From positions 22,616,730-22,680,729 of the forward strand of contig OZ007572.1 in NCBI GenBank assembly GCA_963931925.1: DNA of 64,000 nt. The letters run 5' to 3'. Position 1 is the stretch's first letter. The number at the start of each line of letters is the position of its first letter. Position numbers and translations under genes: made by a program. The notes beneath the pieces are model-generated. The model made no database searches. It was not told the origin of the DNA and saw only the letters and a program-made list of their open reading frames with translations. The DNA comes from Onchidella celtica. Its lineage: Eukaryota > Mollusca > Gastropoda > Systellommatophora > Onchidiidae. Below, in pieces: positions 33,775 through 45,000 of this stretch.

Positions 33775-34880
33775 CTACACATGTGCAAACACTCCCACGT
33801 TTTGTTAAACTTCAAACAATTGGTTCAACGGGCTAAATGTGATTGTGGGAGTAGCCAGGGAAAGTGCTAATTTAAATGTTTTTCTTAGGTTAGAAGCGCG
33901 CTGTCTTGCATCAGTTTTGACTGTGTCTTGAACTTTCTTTGAATCGGCCATCAAGACCACATTGTTTCAGAGTCATTAATGCGCTATGTCTAGTTTTAAG
34001 TCCACAGTCCATAAAACTGAGGCAAAGCAGACTTGATTCAGAGCGCAAAGGGTCTTGCTCTGTCAGTCTTTCCTAAACAATGGAACTGAAATACAAAGCA
34101 AGTAATTTTTACTTAGGACTGACACAAGATGACAAGAATGCCTATAGCCACGGGTCTGCACAAAATAACTGCGTTTGTCAACAGGATTCTTGTGCTGGTC
34201 TAACGAAATGTCAGACACACCCAAAGCAAACAAAATATAAATCTTCCTACTTTTACTTTTGTTATTTGAATCTCGGAGCGGATACGGATTTGGCCCTTCG
34301 GGATTTGTTTATTAAGAATTGTTTCGGGGAACTTGGAAGTTCTCATAAACAAAACGAATCCTTTGTTCTCATATTAATCGATAATTCGTAACTGTCTAGG
34401 AGACACATTCAATGGCGCAGGTTTTGTTCTCAGCGTTCCTTTTCTTTCTTTATGCCCATTAGAAACTTTCAAAGATGGACGCATGAATAGATATTTGACA
34501 TGCTCGGAAAGGGAATTATTGCTGGCGGAAAGGCTTTGAAGAAAGGAGACAAAGCGGAACAATTAAGTAAAGGAAAGAGTTTAGTTTTGGTAAGATTAAT
34601 GTGGTAAAAAGAAAACTGATGCCATGTAATCACTCTGGCGATGTCAATAAATTATTATTTTCAAGAACCAGAGCCAGACAGCAAGCTTTTCATAATGAAT
34701 GAAGTGTCTGATGCTGTCAAACCCAAAATAACCGCCTTTCAAGCCCGATCTTAACAGCCGGTTAACCAGTGTCGCTATGACACCCGCAAAATAGTCACCT
34801 TGTCAAAAAATGAGGACGCATGTACCATAAGCTGCGATATCACCTGTAAACTATTTTCTGGTCAATTTACTAGAGCAGCT

Positions 34881-35163
34881 ACCCGGCAGGCGTGATTTTT
34901 TTTCCGTACGAGCTTTAGCAAATTCAGGAGCGGGGCAGCAACACACCCCCAAACACAGGACAGCTCCAACACATCCCAGGGATTTTCGGTGACTTTTAGA
35001 GTCATATCAGGCACAGTCCAGAGATTGCAGCACCCATTGCAGTGTTTGATAGGACGAGAAATCCCTTAGCCAATGACCTGTGTTTGGGGGTGTGTTGCTG
35101 CCCCGCTCCCGAATTTGCTAAAGCTCGTAGTCGTACGGAAAAAAAAAATCACGCACCCGGCAG
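34881..35163. mobile_element. Mutator-like MITE, copy 2, with perfect 9-bp duplication
   Basis: The element spans 34890-35154 (265 bp) and is close to copy 1 at 23541-23809 throughout. The flanks are ACCCGGCAG on both sides (34881-34889 and 35155-35163), an exact 9-bp match. Terminal repeats are about 65-70 bp. No coding region, so it depended on a transposase elsewhere. Confidence 0.93.
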
Positions 35164-35462
35164 ATATACGCACTTCGATAAATTGATAATAAAATTTTGT
35201 ACTCTGGTAGTCTGAATGCGACCTCTGTCTATTTTTTTTGATGAGGACCCGCAAAATATCTTGTCGTTTCTGAAGGAGGCCGAAATCTACAAGTTCATTT
35301 AACAGATTTTTATCATATTCACAAGATCCATGTAGAAACACTTTGCGATACGGCCTTTTCTGTTAGGTTCTTAAATTCACTTTTATTTGATCTTATTATC
35401 TAGGAATCTGAAGGTCGAAAGCTGACCCAAAGTAAGATAAAGAAGAAAACATTAAAAGGCTC

Positions 35463-35520
35463 AAAATGGCCGTTATCGTGTTAGCGCTCCGTTAAACCCA
35501 AACTCAAACCCCAAAACTGT
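35463..35520. repeat. ATGGCCGTTATCGTG dispersed repeat
   Basis: AAAATGGCCGTTATCGTG followed by AGCGC(T/G)CCGT(T/A)AAACCCAAACTCAA recurs at 46716-46770 and in part at 28783-28835. It resembles the conserved end of an animal SINE or LINE, but I cannot name it. Confidence 0.55.
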
Positions 35521-35765
35521 CAACCTCAGTGTCACAGAATCTGTATGTATATACACATAATTATATGTGGTCATGAATGTATATCATTATTATGTGAGTG
35601 AGTGTGTTTTTGGTTTAGCGCTGACAGGTTATATAGTACTGTAAGATTTCTCGGGACCAATATGTTATATTAATGTCACCTAAATCGAGAAGAGTTTTAT
35701 CCCCAAAGAGAAAAGGAATAGAACTGGAAGTAGAAGGAGGAGTTACAGATACAACAGGGGAATCG

Positions 35766-36245
35766 TGTGCGCATGAACTTTTACATGAAGATGATACCTG
35801 TAATAAAGACAAGAAGTGGATGATGTGGGTGAGACTGATTTGGTAACGAGGAAAGAATGAAAGACAGAGAATGGAGGAGAGGGTTACCCCTCTTGGCCCC
35901 ATGCATCACCAGTGCTACATAGACATTTATTAGTCGGCTGTAGTTCCCACAGGAACTCAAGGCGAGAAAAGCTATTTTTAGTAATTTCTACAATATTCGA
36001 TAAATCAACCAAATGATCATGAAAATCCCTTAATTATTCCTCTAAGAACAAATTCTCACAAAATTAGAATTTTCCCACAAGTAGAAAATGGGGGCAGGGC
36101 CTAGAAGGTTAGGAAAGCACATATTTATCACAATGAACTTTTGCAGGAAGATGGCCGTGGAAATACAGGCAAAATTCGGGTGATATGGATGACATTGATC
36201 TGGTAGTGAGAGAGGAATGAAAGACGGAAACTGGAGGAGAGAATT
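35766..36245. repeat. Direct duplication of about 110 bp, spaced 360 bp
   Basis: 35770-35880 (ATGAACTTTTACATGAAGAT ... GACTGATTTGGTAACGAGG ... GAATGAAAGACAGAGA) matches 36133-36243 at most positions and in the same order. No coding frame is conserved across the two. Confidence 0.7.
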
Positions 36246-36260
36246 AAGGAAACAGAAAAA

Positions 36261-38698
36261 TAACCAGGGAAACGAGGAGGCGAAATCGTCTGGTTTCTCA
36301 CGCTCTGTTCTTTATTTTAATTTAGTAAAGAGTGGAAAAATACAGTTTGATCGAATCGTTGGGTGCAAGAGCTCTATGCTCACAACTTGAACAGTAAAGA
36401 ACAGTCCACAGCCACAGTGAGGTCGATAGTCTTTCAACAAATTCAGTGATTTGGAAATGAAACTGATTACGTAAATGTGTCGGTAGAGGAACAAAATAAT
36501 AAAGGCGAGAAAAAAAAAAGATGAAAAGGGTGTTTGTGTTAAATTTTACCCTTCGGTAGTTAGAAATGAACAGTGGATATCACATCGTCAGAATGTTGCG
36601 AAATACGTAACTTTTTTATGTGTTTGCTAAGCTCTGAAACAACCCCATAGATTTTTTTTTTTTTTAATTTGTTTGATTTACCACAGGATGAATACTAACT
36701 CCTTATTTGCGTTAGGAAGAATGAGGCCTTCAATGGGCATATTTCATTTAATTTTATGTCACCAAAACTGAATGTTCATGATACAATGCTCCACCGTTAT
36801 TTGGAGCAAAAGTAGTTTGTAAGTTCGATCGAGGAAGCACGGATTCTGTCGGATCAAGTGAAAACACCCCCACTTTCTAATTTTTTTTTCTGTTGTTGAC
36901 AAAATAGCCTTCTCCCACATCACGGGTGAATTGATAAATAAAGACAGTGAAATATATTTGAAATCTCTAATACCTGGGTGACTGAAGAAAGGGTTTGTAA
37001 CTATAAATTCACAAAGTTATCATAGAGGCCAACGATTCCGTAGTGTGTCACGGGTCGATTTTTTGACGTAACAAAATAATAATGATAATAATAATAATAA
37101 TAATATCATTCTATAGTGGAACTAAAGGGTGAACGCTTACGCATCTAAAAGCGCGTGAGTATATGACCAAAAATTATGGAATTTTTGTATACAGCCTCAA
37201 GTTTGATGATAAATTACGTGGACATTCATATTGGACAAATTTCAGTCTTTAGTATGATTTCTTGACTCTATTTTTGAGCGGCAAGAGAAGAAACAAAACA
37301 AAACATTTTCGTCGAGTAGAGCCCATACATGTGATCGAAATTTACACACATTTTGTGGCGAAGATTAACTTTAGATAACATCACATATGCCCTGTATTCT
37401 CTGTGTCAAAGGACCAAACTCGTAAAAAATAATGATAATAATAATAATAATAATATATTATTATTATTATTAATGATTGATTAATGAGGAGCGCAACTTT
37501 GGTGACGTCAAATGAAACGAACTGATGAACTGCGCATTTGCGTGTTGTGAAGAAAATGCGTGCTATGTTTATTATGCGTCCATGCTTTCAGGAGGGACTA
37601 TCCATAAACTGATGACGTTCGTGATTTTTGATGTAAAGTACGACAGCGAAGGTCGCGGACTGCTTTGATTCATGTATTTCAGGGAAAACCCCATTTATCT
37701 ACCCAATCTCTCACACTCTCAGTGTTAATACCTTCCCGTTATCTTACCTAGAGTACAGCGAGATAGTCACATCTTTTTTTTTTTTTCTGTTGAAACTTCT
37801 AAATTAAAAAACAAAGTATGTCCAGATTTCGTCAAAGATTTCTCTAAAAGACATCTCATATCGAGAAAGATGATACGCTGTGAATCCATCAATCTTTGAC
37901 AAAACTGGAGCTTTGCGAAGATCAAATGGGTATCATATTGATTTCTAGAAAGATCCACCCATCGTGCAAAGGAAGGCAATCGATTATTAACAAGTGCTCA
38001 GTAATCAACTTTATTTAATTTGTAATAATTTCCCCGAAAGTACAATTTAGTGGAAATTCCATTGCATGCCAAGGCAAGATAATACATTAACACTCTTCCA
38101 TTTGACCCCAATAATATTGAAACAATAACTGGGGCAAGTTATATCTACTTTCCATAACACAAGAGCACCACTCTCGGTTGTCATGGGGACGTATTTGGCT
38201 TGCATTAAGTGGCTGCTGGGCAGGCCAAAGAATAGAGCAACCGTAGTAAAACAGTTGTTAAAAGACATAAATAGAGCTTAAATTACTCCACTATTTATTT
38301 GTTTATTTATTTTTGTTTTATTTTATCTTTTAAAATCATAATTTATAACATTTTCTTATACACATTTTATTTGTCATATCTCCGACACTTTTAAGTTAGT
38401 TTAAAATGCCGGGACCATTCATAATTTTTGTAACAGCTACCGTCACTCTGTTTTCCAGTCTAAGTGCAAAATTACGACGACATTAATAGCGCAAATTAAA
38501 TAGATTATCAGTGATCATTAGTTGTGACCAGAACCTTTTTTGGGCAAGACGAACAGGATGGGGGAAATCCATTCTTTACAGTAATAGATCGTGCTAACCG
38601 TTTTTTCTGTTTTAACAACTTCTGAGCTGGGACAATGAACGGTCAAAGAATTACGGTTTCGGTGTCTGTGACCTACCGGGAAAAATGTCCCAAATGCC
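36261..38698. other. No gene seen; AT-rich with AAT repeats
   Basis: (AAT)n runs lie at about 37076-37105 and 37429-37453. The second is followed by (ATT)n at 37454-37471, making a perfect AT hairpin. No supported open frame. Confidence 0.6.
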
Positions 38699-38958
38699 GA
38701 ATTGGAGAAACAGAATGATAGAGAGAGAGAGAGAGAGATGGATGAATACTGTGCAGAACTAAGGCCTACAAACTGGCAGATAGGTAAGTACACGAACATA
38801 CAGACAAGCGGACGAACGGACAGACTGACAGGAAGGCGAGCGGGTGTGCGGACGGACGGACACAGACAGATGCGCGGGCGGGTGGGCGGGCTGGCGGACG
38901 GCCACATAGATAGATAGATAGATAGATAGACAGACAGATAGACAGATAGATAGATAAA
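38699..38958. repeat. GATA/GACA/GACG tetranucleotide tract
   Basis: (AG)n near 38719, then GACA and GACGGACG repeats, then (GATA)n near 38907-38960. The open frames in both strands are artefacts of the repeat. Confidence 0.93.
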
Positions 38959-39547
38959 CAGATAGATAAAACAAAAGGAGAAATTCTCCAGTCTCATCTC
39001 AGCTTGAGTACTATTGACCAAAGATAGAACAGATAGACAGACGGCACAAAACTAAAAAGACAAAGTGAAAGAAGAAATACTCTAACCTCATCCCAACTAT
39101 GGAATTGTTGACAAAGAGAGAACAACAGATTAGAGTTTGTGGCCAGCGGTATTATCCAACCAGGAAAGGAACATTACATTATGGATGGTTGTCCGTAACA
39201 TTACCGTCACGGGGAAATAACGTGTTTCCCTACAATCAATCGTCAGTGACTCAAGTCCAAAATGAACCATCCTGAGACAGTCATCTATGGATCTGCAAAT
39301 GGTTACGAAAACTATGTGTACACGGGTCTAGAACCAATAGCATTTCTGAATTTCCTCCCCTACTCAAAGAATTCGATTCAAAATATGGCAGAAAGAAAAC
39401 GTATGTAGCAAAGCGTAACAAAATAATACAGAAACAGTACAATAAGGAATCCCCGTGACCCCAGAGATTTTCTGGGTTACAATAGCATTTCGCCAAAAAA
39501 GTCGACATATTCTAAAATTTCATTTCCAAATGATTTATTATTTCTTC

Positions 39548-40063
39548 CGTGTTTCAACGGTGCGTAGAATGGTTCTAATTTTACATTCTAACATTTTTGG
39601 GGCTTTTCTTAGTGAGGGTTGAGAATGTGTTTTTTCTAACTTCGTTTCTAACACTCCTGAATCTTATCTTTAAAAATGCATTGCTAGAAACGTCACGTGA
39701 TCTTGCTTCAACAAAAATAATGGTGACTGGCGGCGAATCTGACTGCAGCTCTCGAGCGGTGAAGAAATTTTGGCTATCCTACTTGGTACCAACCAGCTTG
39801 AAGATGAAGAAAGACAGAGGAGGAAAAGAAAGACTAAGGAAAGTGCATGGATGAGAGACTGGGCATCAAGACGACCTGATTATGGAATTTGCCCTCTTAA
39901 ACCCGGCCATGCTTCGACCATCAATGGATTAGAATGGACGTTTGAATAAAAAGTAGGAACGGACCTGAAGCAGTACCGAGAAAAACCATTATGTTAGAAA
40001 GGAAAATTCTAATTTCTCTTTTCATTCTAATATAGAACCGCATTAGAACTGTTGAAACACTCG
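39548..40063 (+). mobile_element. PIF/Harbinger-like deletion derivative
   Basis: GTGTTTCAACGGTGCGTAGA near 39549 and the inverse GTGTTTCAACAGTTCTAATG near 40061 form diverged inverted ends. Between them lies a relic frame (39733-39948) reading LEDEERQRRKRKTKESAWMR then DWASRRPDYG. This resembles the charged N-terminal region of animal Harbinger transposases, which usually has a W-V-x-x-W-x-x-R-R pattern. It ends at a stop soon after, with no DDE domain. The target duplication is unclear. Confidence 0.4.
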
Positions 40064-40404
40064 TGTAAACGCCGATTCTAGATAGAAAATGAAGTTTGAA
40101 ACATGGAAACGGAAACTTTTCTTTTCTGTATTTTATTCAAAGTTAGAATCGTTGAAACAGCGAGGCTGATTTTGATTCAGTACTAAAATAAAATAAAAAA
40201 TTTTAAAAGTCAGAACCTTGTACACATTGCTTAAATTGTTGTGCGCAATCTCAATTCATCAGTGGCAGAAAGACCCGAAGATCGAAAGCGGAGAGTCCAA
40301 ATTTCAAGGTTGTTTTTTTAAATTTATTTATTTGTTGTTTTTTTTTTTTTGCTCGATCGAATTTAAAATTTAATAATTATGCCCAGGTGATGGAAGTGGC
40401 AGAG

Positions 40405-40580
40405 TCGTCTTAATGCAAAGGCAAACTGAGCAGTAGCCCAGAGGCCCCATGGATTTAGGGGGCCCATGCATGCGCTGTGGGGGGGGGGGGGGGAGTCTCT
40501 GAGTAGTTGCGCAGGGGGCGGCCTGCAGCCTATTGATTTGCCCAGCGGCCTAAAATAATGATTTTAAGACGGCCCCGGGA
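40405..40580. mobile_element. hAT-like MITE with GTCGTCTTAA ends
   Basis: CAGAGTCGTCTTAATGC and the inverse CCGGGGCCGTCTTAAAATC bound about 175 bp holding a poly-G run. The flanks GGAAGTGG and GGAATGGG match at 6 of 8 positions. Confidence 0.5.
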
Positions 40581-42242
40581 ATGGGTTCAAACCTGGAGGC
40601 AATTCTAGACTTCATTAGATTTCGGAAGTAGCATTTTCTTGATTATGAAGTTTATATGAATGTTTTATAAGTATTGTAAATCAATCTTTTTTTTTTTTTT
40701 TCGTACTTCATACAGTAGTACCCAAAGAGGAAAATAATTATGATTTACACGAACTTTCAGGAAATCACAAGGTTAAAAAATCTATAATAATTCAGATCAT
40801 ATGAAACTCCAATTAAGTCACTGTCTTAACTCGGAGAAAGTGCATATCTGCGCTGGAAAGTTAGATTATTCATTAGTTTGGCTTTTGGGTTATTGCTTCT
40901 CATGTCGTGAAATAGGTATTGTTCGTCAAATGCATATAAACGCGTGTTATCTTTGCAGGGGCTACGTACATAGATTTCGTTATGGGTGTCGTTACATATT
41001 TTAATACTCATTTATTCATACATATCTATTGTAGATATGCTTAATAGATATGTGGAACTGGAAGGGCCGTATCATGTCTGAATCATCTCATATTTTTGCA
41101 GCATATCACAAAATGGTTTACTTATGCATTATCATGAAGCGGCATGTCTGTGTGTTTTGGCCTGAGGGCTGCATTGTGAACGGTGAACATTAAATCTTCA
41201 GCGGCTTTCAGACTTACGTCATACCTGTACGATGAAGCTGTTTTTGCGCTGTCCATTACGCTAATGTAATTAATTTGTCAACCACGTATGACGTAGCGAG
41301 TGTTGAACCCTTCCTTCCTGTCACAGGAAAAGTGCGCTGAGGCAAATTCTGAAGTTGAAAAAAGGGGAGTTTGTATGTGCGCGCGTGTGCATGTTTTGTT
41401 GTTGTTGTTGTTGTTGTTGTATGAGTGTGTGTGTATGTGTGTGAATTACGGTCGTCGTTGTTGTCGTAAATTAAAGAAAAATCTAAATAAAATTAAAACA
41501 GGGCATTCTTCAGTCCTAGCACCAGCAACCAACGTAACCACCAAGGCCAACATCAACTCCCACAAAGGAAAATACAAAGCTGCTTTGGCCCCAATATTGC
41601 TGACCATTTCGCTCTTGCCGCTCTTACTGAATTTCAGGCATTTGCGCCTTGTTTGTATTTTCCTCATACGACATCGTCATCAAGCGGCTGTCAGTAGACT
41701 GATGCTATTAAAATCATAATTTGTTATTGGTTCTTGACAATTTAGCAAAACATTACAGAAACTCGGAGACGCAGACTAGACGCAGGAAAAGCGTGTACAC
41801 ACTTAAATAATCGGGCAGTCCAAAAGTTCTGCAAACTGCCGGTTTCCATGTCGCGACTTAACTTCTTGTTCTCTGAAAAGCTGGAGATCTTTCAGTACGG
41901 AGAAGCGGTATAACAAATGCACACCTTGACACTTGTATAAAATGCGTTGTGGCACTTATCAAGCTGTTTCACAGTTCGGATTTATTCCCTAACATGTAAT
42001 TCAGAAGGGTGCTACTTTTTATAGACAACGAGGAACGTTTTTTAAGGACACTGACCATTTTCAGCACGTAGCTTTCGTGGTTCATGTGCAAAATGTTCAT
42101 TAACAGAACTTGTGGACTTCCACTCGAAACTGATTCGTGTCCACTGTGCGACAAATATTAAAAATCTGAGCATGTTTTCAGCTACTGTCCTTGGAACTTT
42201 CGTCTTTGGTTTTCTCGACCAATAGTTTATCCACTAGCGGCT
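40581..42242. other. No gene; contains a (GTT)n run and one MITE part-copy
   Basis: (GTT)n lies at 41395-41420 with GT repeats nearby. 41870-41990 matches the interior of the MITE at 24262-24614 (ATAACAAATGCACA, AATGCGTTGTGGCACTTATC). The open frames here look like chance. Confidence 0.5.
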
Positions 42243-42506
42243 TGCTAAGCCTGCCGCAGCATAGAGCAACACAGGGTAAAATCGTTTGGACATCTTTAGC
42301 GAATGCTGATCTCCCAGCTGGCCCATCGTGCATACTACATGCGGTTCTCTGGATACAAGGCCAGGGGAAGACCAAGGAAGACCTGGACCAGTGGCGTCAA
42401 AGAAGCTCTGATGACCCACGGCGTTACGCCAAGACAGACTTCCCAGCTGGCTGCAGACCGAAAGCTCTCTCTTTCTGCGACGCACTCAGTGGTACAAGCA
42501 GACTGA
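42243..42506 (+). pseudogene. Non-LTR retrotransposon (LINE) reverse transcriptase, C-terminal relic
   Basis: In one frame this reads SIEQHRVKSFGHL, a stop (TAG at about 42296), then RMLISQLAHRAYYMRFSGYK and ARGRPRKTWTSGVKEALMTH. The WFGH-type motif followed by GRPRKTW is the usual end of the protein of many LINE clades (CR1/Jockey/RTE-like), after the reverse transcriptase domain. One stop and the lack of upstream domains show a 5'-truncated dead copy. The clade cannot be settled from 85 residues. Confidence 0.75.
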
Positions 42507-43019
42507 AGAACGAATGAACGAACGTCCTTGAAACGTAGAAGAGAAGTGAAAAAAAAAAAGGAAGCGAATTACTCCTTCTAATTCTGATGGGAGAGAGGAG
42601 AGGGGTGAGGGAAGAAACCAAAGTTTTCTGTCGCCTCCCTGCTGTTCATTGTGAGAAGTCTGAAGGAACAAATCGGATTTTGTAGACTTTCCTGAGAAGA
42701 CATGCAGAGTTTAACAGCGCGCTATCCGCTTAATGGCGAATTGATTTTTCTTTGCAGAGTCGCTTTATCATTCCAATGTCTAAAAGTGAACCGGCGGGGG
42801 CAAATATTAAAATGCTGACTGAGTGCATGTAGTTATTTTAATTACATCGGTGTTCAAACACATTTTGGAGATCACAAGCCGATAGCAAACACAGTCACGC
42901 CAAGAAAATACATTTATTATTATACCAGGGGATAAGAAACTGTCAAAATTGAGAGTATCAGGGAGGAAAATTCTGTTTGTCAAATCCTGTCCAACCTGCT
43001 CTTAATAATAGGGAAGAAA

Positions 43020-43275
43020 CAGGGCCGGAATACCATTTTGTAGGCCCCTGGCTACAGGAAACTGAGAGGCGACCAGTATTAAATAAAGGCACGAACTTTG
43101 GATTCTTGAAATCGGTTTATTCAACGTTTTCAACATGATGTCAACATTAGGCACGCATAGATGGGTGCAAGTGTAACACAGTAAAAAGAGAAGAGATATT
43201 TGTAATTTCACTCAATCTCTAGATGCCCTCAGCTGACCGAGGCCCCTAGGCAGCAGCCCATAAAGCCCAAATCTT
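43020..43275. mobile_element. hAT-like MITE of the CAGGGCCGGA family, second copy
   Basis: The left end is CAGGGCCGGAATACC at 43020. The right part TTTCACTCAATCTCTAGATG ... AGCCCATAAAGCCCA matches 30905-30980. The outermost right end is lost. Confidence 0.55.
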
Positions 43276-44077
43276 TTTTGACACAGTTCACGAAGTTGTT
43301 TTTTTTCTTTTCGCTAGCTGACTCAAAATAGTTTTGACCCGCCCGAACTAATGAGACAAACTTGTTGCAGTCTCACTTATAACGTAGCCCTTCCAACGAG
43401 AATTCAGAATTTTCTGATAGCATGGAGTGGCCGAGGACAAGAAGGAATAATTGTTGTCTGTGTGCCACTTTTCAGTCAAGTCGCCGTTTTCAAAATGCCT
43501 AATCGTCGGTCGGCTGTTGGAACCCCGTTACAACTAACCTTCGAGTTAAGTTTTATTCCAGCATCCGGCTGACGTTATAACTTAGGAATTTCTGCAAGGA
43601 TTTTGTGCACAACTGTGCACAAGACCTTGATAAGGCACTTCTACAAGAGGAAGACAACGGACACAAAGTAACCCTATAGCAGCATCCCGAATGCGGATCT
43701 CTCCTCCGAGAAAGAGATGCCACTTGCTTTACGTGCCTAGTAGTAGTAGCCACGAATGCAAAATTGGACTTAGTGCTATATCTGACCTAAGTCACAAATA
43801 TGGAAAATTGAGATCTTGACAAAAAAATGTTTTTCATGCATGGCATGACTGAAAACTTCAGGTCTTTCAAAATGCCTCACTCCAACACTGTAATAACAAT
43901 TGTCCTGAGCTAATCATGTGCTGTGGTCAGAGGTCATAACACTCGCTGATCTCTAGTGGCAGCTATACAATCTGGTGCCCAAGTGAACTTAAACATGACA
44001 TAGAACTAACCCTTTCAACTGTAGAGAGAACTCAGAGGTAGATTATCATTTTTCGACGGTGAAATCGTTCACACACA

Positions 44078-44221
<144 letters not shown>

Positions 44222-44577
44222 CTTGTGAGTAGACTGAACCACTTCCTTGTGACCCAGTGTTTATCAGGTTATATATTGGAGCCACTTTCTGTATCCAGGT
44301 CACTGCAATCAGTAACTTTCTTCCACCTACTAGATCTAGATTAATGCTCGAACAGCGGAAAATTGTCATTTGCCTACAACTCCTAGTCAGATATTGATAC
44401 GGTTAAATCGAGGTACGACAAATCTACTGTGTCCTTGCCCATCCAAGTTTTCTTACTGTTAGTTAGGAAAGAAACAGTTTATTTTTTAGTGTATTTGAAT
44501 GGTCCATGATAATGTCCTTCAATCATATCCTGTTTCCTTTGGTCCAGTTCTCATGCACCATTTGCGTCACCAACATC

Positions 44578-45000
44578 TTTATAAAAACAAAAACAAACCA
44601 GAAACTCTGTAGGGGCGCAGCAAGGCTTGAAGCCAAATCAAAACGTGGCAAAAAGAAAAATTGTACATAGCAACGCCTCATGTAAGAAATCAAACAGAAA
44701 TGATACAGCCAAACGCAAAGGCAAAAGAAAGACAAAAAGACCTCGGGCAACAATACCTTGGCGGACGTGCTGCGCTACGAGAATCCAAGTTTAGGTCTGG
44801 CAGACATTAAGTGCATGCATTTGTTAAATGTTCTACGATTTTTTCATTTGTTTGATTTTTCTGATTTGTTAAATTTTTTCCGAAAGCTTGATTATGATTT
44901 GTCTTTCCTTTTCCTCTGCATCTGATTGTAGCGTTTCTGTATTATTTCTTACGTGAGGCTTTTCTTCAAGCAATTTTTCCTTTTTACTACATTTTGAGGT
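44578..45000. repeat. Family A modules as a head-to-head inverted pair
   Basis: 44578-44720 carries the module in the same sense as 9542-9670 (AACTCTGTAGGGGCGCAGCA, GTGGCAAAAAGAAAAATTGT). 44925-45000 carries it inverted (GTAGCGTTTCTGTATTATTT, CTTACGTGAGGCTTTTC). The spacer is about 200 bp. The pair forms a loose foldback. Confidence 0.65.

Noticed and set aside
34080-34391. 103-codon plus-strand frame starting MELKYKASNFYLGL
   Set aside because: Some natural-looking composition, but no recognisable motif and it lies beside a repeat-family fragment; not enough to call a gene.
38518-39021. 167-codon minus-strand frame rich in Ser, Leu, Tyr and Val
   Set aside because: Mostly translation of GATA/GACA repeats; flanks show no domain.
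41300-41719. 139-codon plus-strand frame
   Set aside because: Includes a (GTT)n Leu run and unrelated flanks; no domain, no splice or promoter context.
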